Positions 1-11,527 of a DNA stretch of 64,000 bases are shown in pieces. The position numbers and the translations under genes are program-made. The DNA is taken from positions 5,925,501 to 5,989,500 of the forward strand of contig NC_052474.1 in assembly GCF_009730915.1 (NCBI RefSeq), given 5' to 3'. The notes under the pieces were generated by a model. The model did not search any database, was not told the origin of the DNA, and saw only the letters and a program-made list of their open reading frames with translations. Origin of the DNA: Dioscorea cayenensis subsp. rotundata (Eukaryota > Streptophyta > Magnoliopsida > Dioscoreales > Dioscoreaceae). Every line of letters begins with the position of its first letter. Within the stretch, counting starts at the first letter, position 1.

Positions 1-3000
1 TAAACCAAAGAGCATATGCTATCAAATGAGCCTTACTTGGACCAAATAGTAGGAAGTACACCAAAAATGATCATGAAGAATAGCACAACATCATATAATG
101 GGATTTCTGAAAACATAAACCAAGCATAAGTGTTATTGAAAGGTGTATAAACACTTACTGAAGTAACTTACATAGTTGACAAGGATTAGGACACATATAC
201 TTGTAATGAAAGAACAATTGTAAATTTAAAAAGAGCAACTGAAAATTATAAATTTACCAACTGAATTCAAGGGCAACAATATAATAAATCTGACAGTGTT
301 AATTTCAAACAAAAAATGAGATTTGAATTATTTTTTTTTTTCTAAAAAGATGGGGAAATCTCAACCAAAATAAAAGGAGCAGGGATTCTTTAGATTTCAA
401 ATGCCTGACATAGACATCAAATCAGAAGGTTTACCTAGTAACTCATGAAAGCCAAAAATAGTGACCTCAACAGAGAGGAACTATTTAATAGCCACAATTT
501 TCTATATAATTACGCATATCGTTTTTGTGGTGTTCTCCACTGATGCACAAAAACTTTTTTTTTTTCCAATGAATTGTATGTTGGAGTCATAACAATACAA
601 AAATGCCCCAAAAGCCCACCCATCCCAACTATTTTGACAGTGATATGCATAAAAACTGCAATTGCAAGATAGCCATACCATTTCATGCTTCATCAAACTA
701 AATTGGTATAGATATGCACAGAAGTAGCAGATAAAAATTTCCAGTGACTACTTACCAGGAAGAAATGGCACCCAACTCAAAAGGGGGATGGACTTTCTAA
801 AGTCTTGAGCCCACCATTCAGCTCCTGAACAAGGCAAAATAAGAAGACTTCATATGTATCAGATCTCGAGAATAATGATTGATTAATCAACCATCATTTG
901 TCAACTACATTAACCAGAAACTAAAACAACATTAGTCTGAGAGGAAATTCACATACCCAAAAAGTATGTAAGAAAATGGCCCCCGTAGATCAACATTAGG
1001 CCTTCAGTGGGCCCATTTACTATAGGAAGAACAAGTGTATTGGTGAAAAAGCTGGAACGTCAACAACCAAAGTGCAAATTAATACGCAAATTGAAGTATT
1101 GAAAAAATGCATAAATTTGAACATTCATGTAATAAATGGATTGCTAAAATTGCATAAATCATACTACACATAAATTTGACAATCAAAATAATGAATCAAC
1201 AAATTACCCAAGAAACTGAACATAAAGTCTGTTAATTGACTAACATGGGCCACATCAAATTTCATTGCCAAGAACATTAAAAATTCTTACTGATACTTAT
1301 GGAAGAAGCATTCATATGAAAACTTCATCCTCAGAAACATAGATCAGACTAACAAACAGATGTTCTATGGATGCTAAACTTTCTGGTGTTTCCAGCAATG
1401 CAGCATGTGCACTAAATGCTCAGGTTAAGAGGAAGCTGTTTTGCAGGGGGAAAAAGGGCGAAGAACTTGTGCTTTCTAATAAGTCACATTAGCAACTAAA
1501 GAAAGTTGCATAGTAGCACCTATAAATGTTGGATAAAGTTTCATTCAAAGTCAGACTAAGATGATAGTAAAAGGGATTCAAAATCAGGGAGTAAAACTCA
1601 CTGTTCCCATGTTGCAAAGTAGAATGTTACAGTTGATATAACCCAAAACCAGAATGTCATTCTTCCACACATAGCAGTGCTTCCAAAGGCCAATGCTTCA
1701 AACTGACAAAAAGCAGAAGTGCAACATCTCACAAGAAATTTAAATGTGATCATAATAAAATTACAACGAGGGCAGGAAGTAAAAATATACCTACCGTACA
1801 AGCAAGAGCATCACAACCTGGGAATTGAAAATTTCAGATGATTAGAAAATGAAACTTATCACAATAACATGGATACAGTAAAGGCAATCACCATGGTCAA
1901 AAAGTTCTCCCAATGGACTTGATGAGTTTGTACGCCTGGCTTGCTTACCGTCAACAGCATCAAAAGTCTAGGGCAAACACAAATAGGGGCAAACCTTGTT
2001 ACACACACACACACATATCAATATGAAATAAATATCTTTCATTTGTTTGCTTTCAAAAGGACACATCATAAATAAACCTCATAAGTTAATGAGACAATAT
2101 TACATGAGTTCAGATGTATTATGTTCAATTTCCTTTTCTGCTCCTTAACTTCATGTTTCTGTGCCTTGATCATATATCCTAATTAGTAGGAAATGACTGA
2201 ATATTTGTAGCATTGATACTAAATGGATGCAGCATGACACATGATGTGAGCTCTACTATTGTCATAAAATATCAGCATCTAGTTAAATACATATATCTGA
2301 ACCTTAGTCTGACAAAGGCGACTTCAAACATGATAATGAAGAAAAAAGATGGCTAAGGCTAAGGTAAAATACAAATATCCTCTAATGGGCACAAAGAAGA
2401 ATGCAAGGAACTGTTGCAATATTATGACGCTGACACTGGTCATGTTTCTAATATTAACAATTGCTACTCTTATGAGTGAAAAAAAAAATTTCGTTTATAT
2501 ACTGCAGAGCTTTTAAGTGCACACAAAAAAGGATGGACATCAAAATCCAATGAAATGACTACACTTGTGATATATTGCAATTGAAAGCTGGATGAACACA
2601 AAGATACATTACATGATGCAATTCACTTCACATGGTTTATTTCCAGAGACCTTTTATTTTCAGAGAAAGATAGGTACATGATTTTACAGGTACATGATTT
2701 TACCATAGGTCTATGTTCATGACGGCAGGATCTGGAAATTAGCACTCAATTATCAAATATTGACATTATCATCAGCAACAGAAAATATGCTCTTGAAGAA
2801 TACTAATAAATAATTCAACAAACCTGGTAAAGAAAAAGGAGCAGGCCATGAGCAAAGTGAACCCACCGAGGGGGAGCTTTGTCTAACTGAGGTGAATACA
2901 TCTGCAAGAAATAAAGTATAAATTTCAATGTGAGAGATTGAGCACCAACAAAATGAAAGAAGTGCAGGGAATCAAATTCAATATTTAACAACGGTTTTAA

Positions 3001-3986
3001 GGGGGAGACACAAAACCCATTATGGAAGATCTGCTTGGTTATAAAAAATGCAAGTGTATATGTCTATTATTAGAGTAGAACGGTAAATACCCAAGAGAAA
3101 AAAAAATCCTGAAGTATACTTATGCACAGAACTCTCCCTTTGATTCACAAGAATGTTCTCTGATGTACCTTTTTAACATTAAATAAACCATCCTGTTCTG
3201 TTTGAATGGCTGCTTTGAAATTTGATAACAGTAACAAAGGTAGTTGGGATGTCATGAGGAAGAAAACACACACAGTTTATCAAGTTTCCAAACAATACAA
3301 AAGGGACCTATGGTCTTTACAAATTCAACATATAAATGGATGTGATATAAACAAAAACAGTAAAGAAGAAAATGATAATTTCAAGGTACTTACATAACCA
3401 AGAAGTGCTGATATGCCTAGAAATATGAAACCGATGAGTGTAATCTGCAAATTAGATAGTAATTTTATAATATTATTATATCATTCACATAAAAGCCCCC
3501 ACACTCAAGTACCAAGACTCGGGCGAGGAAATGAGCTCATACCATATTTGGACTGGTGGTGCATCCAACACAGCAGGACATGCAAAAAATGAAACTGAAT
3601 TAGCAAAGCTACAAAAGTTTCTCTTGATGCACCAAGATAACAAATTTCATCAAATATAGGAAGCACAAATAAAGGAAAAGGAAAAGCTATACTCCAGATG
3701 AACCTGCTTAAGTTAAAGATAACTTTCACTAAGCAGTCTACAAAATTAATCAGCAGAGCTCTTTACTTAGGTATCAGCCAACCAAATCATGCAAATTCTG
3801 AACTAACGGCAATCAAAACAAAAAACCAAACAGTTGTTTCCACACTCACGGCATCCAAAGAGGGAATAGATTAACACAACGGCGCCAAAAGGGTTGCAAG
3901 ACATATTTCGCAACAATAGAGTTGTCAACTCCACTATATTTGTAGTTGTGCAGAGCCGCAATGCCATGCCTACCAATATAAACCAT
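1..3986 (-). CDS. AAPT1: Aminoalcoholphosphotransferase (choline/ethanolamine phosphotransferase), 5' part
   Basis: Transfers phosphocholine or phosphoethanolamine from the CDP-alcohol to diacylglycerol, the last Kennedy-pathway step to PC and PE, as an ER/Golgi multi-pass membrane enzyme. Nine exons read in frame from ATG 3986: 3850-3986, 3543-3552, 3394-3444, 2824-2901, 1892-1967, 1795-1817, 1602-1702, 957-1051 and 756-824, giving about 213 residues. The CDP-alcohol phosphotransferase signature DGx2ARx8Gx3Dx3D is complete and spans the 1892-1967 and 1795-1817 exons. Hydrophobic segments follow ([22 protein letters not shown]). Exon 3543-3552 is only 10 nt and supplies the middle of MPPNM; the 1795-1817 exon is 23 nt. 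The family is about 390 residues, so the last 175 or so lie left of the window; 1-755 is taken as intron because no exon was recognised there. The protein begins MVYIG, where Arabidopsis begins MGYIG. Family call is firm; AAPT1 versus a paralogue is not resolved. Confidence 0.9.
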
Positions 3987-4400
3987 CTCCTGCACACACA
4001 CACAAAAGCCATTAAGATGAACCCTTTGATTTAAAATCACATTCATATAAAAAAATTAATCACAAACACTTATTGGGTGCTTTTTTAAAAGATCATAGCG
4101 TATGTGTTGATGAAAACGAGTAAAAGCAGCAAAGAAATAACCAAAATTCATAAGAAACACAACATCCACCTCGGGAAAAAACAAATACCAATCCAAAATC
4201 AATTTCCGGATCAACAAGAAAGTGATCAGTGATCCAAAAATCTTCAAAAATGGCTGATCATGAGGGAAAACATCAAACGAAACCAAAGCATTAAAAAAAC
4301 AGAGAAATCAGAACCAAACCTCAAGAAAAATCAATGGATATCCCGAAGAAGAGGCCAAAGAACACGCTGATGAGGTGGAGACTTCCAAACCCTAGCTCAC

Positions 4401-4693
4401 CGAGAAGCTTCGGTTCCGCAACGAAGGCGCGAGCGCGAAAGCGAAGGCGTCGGCCAATTTTTATAAATAAATATTTATCGGTTCTTTTGCACATAGGTCC
4501 CTGTAAAATTGCAAACTCTCATAATTTCAAATATGCCCCTGCACATTATCCGAATTGCTAAAAGAGAAAAACACAACAATTCTAAACCAAAGGGACTAAA
4601 CACAAAATGTTTAGTCATTTTAGGACCATAATGGAATTTTATCTTTCGCCTAAAAAGTATTGAAAAAAGAGAAAGAAGAGAAAGAGAGTGGCC
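4401..4693. promoter_or_regulatory. Shared 5' region of divergent AAPT and HISN3 genes
   Basis: AAPT (minus) and HISN3 (plus) are head to head. On the minus strand a 5'UTR exon probably ends at 4401, followed by a GTGAGC donor; the intron runs to the AG just before the ATG exon at about 3988. A minus-strand TATA-like stretch (TTATTTATAAAAATT) and a CCAAT-type sequence lie near 4452-4470. Less than 300 bp separates that exon from the HISN3 ATG at 4694, so both genes are inferred to share a compact promoter. The HISN3 side is CT/GA-rich and shows no clear TATA box. Confidence 0.5.
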
Positions 4694-7657
4694 ATGGCCG
4701 TGCTGCCAGAGCTCCAATGGCGGCTCAAAGTCTCCAAGAATCCTCTCGCATCATCGCCATCCCATCACCATCCTCAAACCAAGCCATCTCTCTGGAGCTC
4801 AGGCATTCTTCGGTCAGCATCTCCTTTCTACCAACCCATTCGCTGCGCTGTTCGTTTCAGGCCCTGCATCGACATTCACAAGGTACGCAGCAAGAGAAAC
4901 CCTAAATTCCAGTTTCTTCAATAACCAATGCTTAATCTTGAAGCTTTTCAGGGGAAAGTGAAGCAAATAGTTGGTTCAACGCTCCAAGACTTGGCTAGTA
5001 GCGCCTCCTCAGCTCTTGTTACCAATTTTGAGTCTGATAAGTCCTCAGCCGAGTTCGCTAATCTCTACAAGCGGGATGGGCTCACTGGTGGCCATGTTAT
5101 CATGCTTGGCACCGATGTTGCAAGCCAATCTGCAGCAATTGAAGCCTTGCATGCATTTCCAGGTATAAATCCTACTAAATTCTCAACGTTTTGCATGAAA
5201 TTGTATGAGATATGCCACAAACACAATTTTAGCTTATTTAATTGTTAAAACTGCGCTGCAAAATTAATGTGAATTTCACTTGTCAATTTTGTTTGAGCTG
5301 ATGCATAGTCTTAGTTTTAAGTTTGCGAATGTAAGTACTATGATTTGTTATGAGAAATAGGGAGTATGCAAGTTGGAGGTGGGATCAATGCAGACAATTG
5401 CATCAGTTATCTTGATGAAGGAGCTAGCCATGTGATTGTTACATCGGTATGTATTTGGTTACTTTCAGGCAGCATCAAATTAAATATTTGTCCTTTGCAA
5501 ACTTTCCCTTTTTCGGATAATAAGGATTTGAATTTGCTAATGTTTAATGCCAATTTGTTGAACTATCAACATGTCAAGGGAATGTTATCCTTTTTCTTTT
5601 TTTTTTTTTGGGAAATTCACATGTGATTGTTTGTTTATCTTATTATCAAGAGTTTATTGTCACTGGTTGTTGTTCTTCTTTTACAGTATGTATTTAATAA
5701 TGGACAAGTGGACCTTGAACGTCTGGAGAAGCTTGTTCATAATGTCGGGAAGCATAGGCTTGTGTTGGATTTGAGTTGTCGAAAGAAGGTATTCACTATT
5801 CAACCTTTTACTTTGTCGAATATTCTCATCCTTTAACTACATGCTTTCCTTCTGCAAATGTGTTTCTGTACATTTGATCAAGCATCTAGGCCCTATTGTG
5901 AAAAAGAAACAAAGGTTTATGAGATTTTTTTTTTCTAAAGATGTACCTAATTGTTTATTGTAAGAAATATTATTACTTATTGTTGCATTTATATTTCCCT
6001 CTGGTATTCAGAATGGGAGGTATGCCATTGTCACTGATAGATGGCAGAAGTTTAGTGATGTGTTTGTCGATGAGCAAACATTGGGCGAATTGGCAGGGTA
6101 TGCTGATGAGTTCTTGGTTCATGGAGTTGATGTTGAAGGTAAAAGGTAAGTTGCTGTTTTATTTGTCACTCATATTTTTAGTTATCAATCATATTCACTC
6201 ACAAGTATTTTTAGTTTACTTTGGACTTTGGGTTGTTATGAGGATTGTTATTGTGTTGAGTCAGTTATCATTGGGCAGTGTACAATACAAGGATAAAACC
6301 CTGAATTAAGTAGCATTATATTTTCAGTTACGCGATCAGGGTTTAAGACTACCTTTCCCATCTTCTCTTGTTTGTAAAAGCATCTGCTGGGGCTCCATAG
6401 TATTTTATTTTCTTTAAATGATGGTTGTCCTCATTATGTCAAGCTCCATTTCATTTTGCATAGTGGTATTTTCAGGGCTCAGCAATACCTAATCATGTTA
6501 TTAACTTGCAAGTTTGCTGTAATGTCTTCAGCTTTTATTATAAACGGGCATTGCATTCATTTTCTTATCTAGTAATAAGTATACTAGTCATGCAATGAAT
6601 ATGACCCCTGTTCATCCTCCTTGTGTTCTAAGTTTCTTGCTTGTGTACCAACACTTTCTCTTGTATGTAGTTCTGTAGGACGAAAATACTATAGGAAGAA
6701 CAGCAGGAACTAAGGTAATGTGTTCATATCCTTGAATACTCCCGCCCTTCTACTAGATTCCCATTAATGGTATGAATATCTATATAAATGACCATCTCCT
6801 TTTGAAATTTGTTGTCCCAAATTTGATGATATAGTCTCCCACTCTATGACAGTTTTAGCATAACACATGAATTCATTTTTGTTGAAATGGTTAAGAGAAA
6901 CAATATCTGCAAATTATACTGCAATTGCATAATAGTTTGCACAGCAGTCAGTGCAATCTGAGTTACTAAGTGCTACAAATGTCATCCATGACAACATATG
7001 GTTTAGTAAACCTACTAACTAATGGGATGATAAGCTTCAAAATATGCCCATCCCAAAAATTTGCAGACTGGGTTTCACACAGAGTTTCACATCTTTCTCA
7101 TCTTCTTAACAAAGTGCTATTGCAGTTTCTACTGTGTTTTTTTTTAATGCATCAATTTGTTTATTTTATTTTATTTCAGGTTAGGCATTGATGAGGAGCT
7201 TGTGGAATTGCTAGGCTTGTACTCACCTGTAAGTAGCAAATTGCTGTGTTATTTATATTGTTATCCATTTCTCAATTATCATACCTAGCAATACCTTTCT
7301 TTTTTTCGCCGTAAACTCTAGCATCTATAAGCTTCCATGTGCGGGATTTATTCTTTTCGTTTTGGATGCTTTCCATGGTGGGCCTTGATACTATTTTCTA
7401 GTCTTAACAAGAAACATATAATTATAAGTTTCAGTTAAGTCTTCTCCAGGTACATTGTACTGATCTTTGTGTCTGTTTAGATTCCTGTGACTTATGCTGG
7501 TGGTGTCACAACAATGGCCGACTTAGAGAGGATAAAGGCAGCAGGCAGTGGGCGTGTCGATGTCACAGTCGGTAGTGCTTTGGACATATTTGGAGGCAAT
7601 CTAGCTTATACAGATGTGGTTGCATGGCATAAAATGCAAGTCATGGCAGTGAAATAA
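4694..7657 (+). CDS. HISN3: BBMII isomerase (ProFAR isomerase, HisA type), plastid histidine biosynthesis
   Basis: Catalyses the Amadori isomerisation of the formimino-AICAR ribonucleotide (ProFAR to PRFAR), the fourth step of histidine synthesis, in plastids. Seven exons join in frame: 4694-4882, 4952-5162, 5361-5446, 5687-5788, 6012-6145, 7180-7228 and 7481-7657, giving 315 residues, close to the plant family length of about 300. The first 50 or so residues are rich in Ser, Pro and basic residues and look like a transit peptide. The mature TIM barrel starts at [16 protein letters not shown], whose Asp is the expected first catalytic acid; VLDLSCRKK carries the second. GGGIN and YAGGVTT are phosphate-binding loops. 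ATG 4694 was chosen because the preceding in-frame GTG is not a plant start. All introns are GT-AG and no lesions are seen. It is divergently paired with AAPT. Confidence 0.95.
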
Positions 7658-8846
7658 CCACAAAAGGATCTGGACTCACCTGAAACTAATAAACCAGTGA
7701 GTTTCTTCCCTCATTTTCATTTCCAATGGCATGGCAAGAACTGGTTAATCCCCCAAAAGCTAATAGAATTTATTATTTAGAAGAGCTTATTTTAGGAATA
7801 ATAATGCAAATCACTTTTCAGACTTACTGCTTCTTGACCAAATATTCCCTTTCGATCTACTCTGTTATAAAGCTAGAGATGGTTAGAGATGGTCAGGCTG
7901 GTTTATGAAGATATGAATTTGGGAACTGGCATTTGTTCTTCACGTATTCATACTTAACCTAGTTTTATGAAGCTCTTTAAAAGCCATGTGACCAGGCAAT
8001 AGTGTTGAAGATTTCAGCTGTTGAAGCAGGATTGTTATTTTGTGAAACAATGTTGGCTTTTTAATTGTCAGTTTGAATAAATTATCTTAATGAAGTGCAT
8101 TTTTCTAGTGGATAATTTTGAGTCATAGATTATATTCAGTAGAGTAATTGAATCAATCTCAGCCGTCCAAGTCCATTTCTATTATATCTACGGTTGAGAA
8201 AACAAAAACTTAAACTAATCCCCAGACCACCAAATTGTTCCTATCTCTTTCATCTTAACCCCTCTACATTTTCTTTGTCGAAATATATATGTATATATAT
8301 ATATATATATATAGCCAGGAGTAACAACATTCCATTAATTTTGCATATTTATGCCGCTTTACTGAATTTTTTTGCAGATGATATTTTGCCACTATATCTT
8401 TCCAATCCCACCTTCAAATTTTAGAATAAAACCATGAAAAAAATAATAATTTTTTTTTTAAAAAATAAGCCTCTCTACGTTCATTCACAAGTTGGAGAAG
8501 TCTTTTTTAATTAAAAAAAAAATCAATCAAAACATGTCATGAAGCTCAAATAACTTATAAACTTCTAAATAAATTCGATTCTAATTTTAATTTAACGGAA
8601 ATCAAATATATCAATTAGTTACCTAATTAGTTGAGATCATAATAATTATTTTTTATTTTTTATTTATTAAAACTAAAAAAAAATCCTCCATTTCCCAACC
8701 AAACCATGCAAAAATAATCAAACTCTAATAATAATAATAATAAATTTGGGGTGTTATATATAATTTTGCTCCTCTCTCTCTACTTAAAATAGCCATTGAC
8801 GACCATTTTGAGAGAGAGCGAGAGGAAGACGAGGAGGAGGTCGTCA
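7658..8846. other. Intergenic, AT-rich with a TA microsatellite
   Basis: HISN3 3'UTR followed by AT-rich DNA. A TA repeat with one interruption lies at about 8284-8313, and an ATA run at about 8728-8742. The last part must hold the promoter and 5'UTR of the phosphatase gene at 8847; a GA-rich leader (GAGAGAGCGAGAGGAAGACG) directly precedes its ATG. No coding potential was recognised. Confidence 0.6.
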
Positions 8847-10522
8847 ATGGCGGAGACGGTGGTCGTCTTCGACTTCGATAAGACGCTCATCAACTGCGAC
8901 AGTGATGACTGGGTGATCAGAGAGTTCGGCTTAGCGGAGCTCTTCAAGCAGCTCATGTTCACCATGCCCTGGAACTCTCTTATAGTATCACCTTTCTCTT
9001 TTCCCATCCGTTCCATCCCAAAGTTCCCATCTTTCTCCATTTCTAGTAGTGATGTTCTTTTGTATTTTGATTTATTTTCTTAGGATAGGATGATGAATGA
9101 GCTCCATTCTCAAGGGAAGACCGTGGAAGCCATTGCCGATTGCCTCAAGAGAGCTCCTTTGGATCCTCATGTTGTCAATGCCATCAAATTCGCGTTTGAT
9201 CTTGGGTATGGGTTCTATGAGTGTTATTTTTATTGATTTGAGTTTTGGTTATGGATTTTGTTGGGTGATTCATGGGTTTCAGGTGTGATATGAGGGTTAT
9301 CAGTGATGCCAACATCTTCTTCATTGAGACCATTCTCAAGCACCATGGGATTATTGGGTGCTTCTCTGAGATCAATTCAAATCCTTTCCTTGTTGATGAA
9401 AATGGGAGGCTTAGGATCTTGCCTTACCATGATTTTACTACCTCTCCTCATGGTTGCAGTCTCTGTCCTCCAAATATGTGCAAGGTATACCATCTCTCTA
9501 AATTTGTATTGATCATATGATTCTGATTATTTTGTAATCCAAATCTTTTTCAGTTGAGCAAATTCATGTTTTTCTTCCAATTGTTAGTATAATTGGTGGT
9601 TTAATTATCATCTTTGTGATGCTGCTGTTGTGCTTGCAAAAACTGTAATTTCTAGCAGTTTTGCAGATAAGCATGTACAGTATATTAGCCCTTTAACGTT
9701 TGAACAAATGTTTAATGTGTATGTATATGTGTATTTCATAATGGTATGATTCTGATTGATTTTGATTTTCATGATTTATTGGAACATTGATAGTTTAGCT
9801 GTCATCTCTTTGCTGGTTCTGTTGTTATTAAAAAATTGTAAATTTTGTTCTTCTCCTAACTTTCTAAAAATGCTTGCTTTATGAGTTTCTGAATGTCTAA
9901 AAGCTCCACTGAGCCAGATCTTCAGACAAAAGGTGAAATATAGAAAAGCCATGATTCACAGACAACTTTGAGATTCAATTCATGATGCACACTAAGTTTT
10001 CTGTATGTCAATCTGCATTTCAGAATTGATCTTTCATACATACTTGTTAGTAAATAATCTTGTACTGGAAATCTAAAAATCAGTAAGCATAACATGCAGG
10101 ATAGTTTTATATGGTTCACCAATTAAGGTACTACTACTGCCTCCATATGCAAGCCAGTTTGTCTGATCAATGTATTGGACCTTCCATTGTCTTTGTGATC
10201 AACAATGTCAGCTGGAAATATGAGAAATTTCATCTAGTATGACACTTAATATAATCAGGGAAAAGTCATTGAGCGGATTCGAGCATCAGTATCTGGGAAG
10301 AGGAAGCAGTTCATCTATATAGGTGATGGTATGGGAGACTACTGCCCTTCCCTCAAACTTACTGAAGGAGACCATGTGATGCCGAGGAAAAACTACCCTC
10401 TATGGAAGCGCATCAATGACAATGCTCAGCTCATTAAGGCTGCAATCCACGAATGGAGCAATGGCGAAGAGCTTGAGAAAACTCTCCTTCATCTAGTTCA
10501 TGGTTCAATGCCTGCTAAATAG
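8847..10522 (+). CDS. HAD-superfamily phosphatase, PHOSPHO1/PS2 (pyrophosphatase/phosphoester) type
   Basis: A small soluble HAD hydrolase of the plant group that includes Arabidopsis PS2 (PPsPase1), whose members hydrolyse pyrophosphate or small phosphomonoesters and are often induced by phosphate starvation. Four exons: 8847-8984, 9084-9205, 9283-9484 and 10259-10522, 241 residues in all, about full family length. HAD motif I is DFDKT (residues 9-13), containing the nucleophile and acid/base Asp. VISDAN is the motif II region with its Ser, and IGDGMGDYCPS gives the motif III/IV acidic Mg2+ site. A Cys-containing stretch (CSLCPPNMCKGK) bridges exons 3 and 4, as in the family. All introns are GT-AG, with no lesions. 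Substrate cannot be read from sequence: pyrophosphate, thiamine monophosphate and pyridoxal phosphate are all possible in this group. Confidence 0.9.
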
Positions 10523-11527
10523 CTCAACAATTCAGGGCCTCCAATGAATCACAGGTCCTTCCTGTTTCTCATTAACCATTGTTACATTATTGTGATTTAG
10601 ATGCTTTAGTATTAAGTATCATACTGAATGAATGTTTCTCAATGCCTGTATGCTGTGAAAGATGATGTCTATTTAATTTGCAATGCAAATAAAATCTAGT
10701 TATTTGGTGTTTAGATGGTGTTCTTACTGCATTCGCATACTGCTGAAACTAGTTAATTTATGTCATTAGGTTGCAGGGATTAATAGGAGATGGTTCAGTG
10801 ATTTCTCTCTTATTAGCTAATCAAAGATTAGTTCTGAATATAGAGTAAATTTTTTGGGTGAGGACCCTACTTTTGCTTCATTATTTGAGCACTTTCAATT
10901 TGTATCAAAATGAATACAAATCTTTAATTTTGTTTCTCCGGCGGAGCAATTGGGGGTTTCTGATTAAAAACCAGTGAGCATAGACACCGGAATGATGTTG
11001 TGGACACCCAACTATGCATCATGTTTACTTGAGAATATCTTCTTCACTGTTGTTTGCAAGTCTATTTTACCATCTGTATCCACTAATAAAGCTTCAATAG
11101 AGGCAATAATTTAGATATTTACCACAATAATTCATAATTGCATATATATATATATGCCTTGCAAAAGTCATAATTGTGAACATTATGTGAAAAAAATGGT
11201 GACTTGTACTTGCATAAATTCCAAAATTATAACATTTTTAGCGGTATACATGGAAAGGAAAAGTAACCTTTTTAAGCTTCACGGGAACTTCCATGGACTT
11301 AATTAGTGCTTTGAGTCCACCCTAAAAAGAAAAGGATGAACATGAGAATCATGAACATCTTTTCTTTATTTTAATCAGTTCATAAATAATGTCGATGTAC
11401 ATATGATTGTTCTGACTACAACTGAATCTGATAGTATTTGCTGGTATCTCATCCTCCTAGTATCTACAAAAAGTCCGAAACAGCAAGGAAACCACTTTCC
11501 ACACACCTTTATCAGTACTCTTAAAAC
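10523..11527. other. Convergent intergenic region
   Basis: Lies between the 3' ends of the phosphatase gene (plus) and the NDL gene (minus), so it holds both 3'UTRs. A short TA run occurs at about 11142-11153. No ORF with recognisable similarity and no repeat structure was seen. Confidence 0.5.

Noticed and set aside
4688-4924. HISN3 start at GTG 4688
   Set aside because: Plant nuclear genes rarely use GTG; ATG 4694 is two codons downstream in the same frame.
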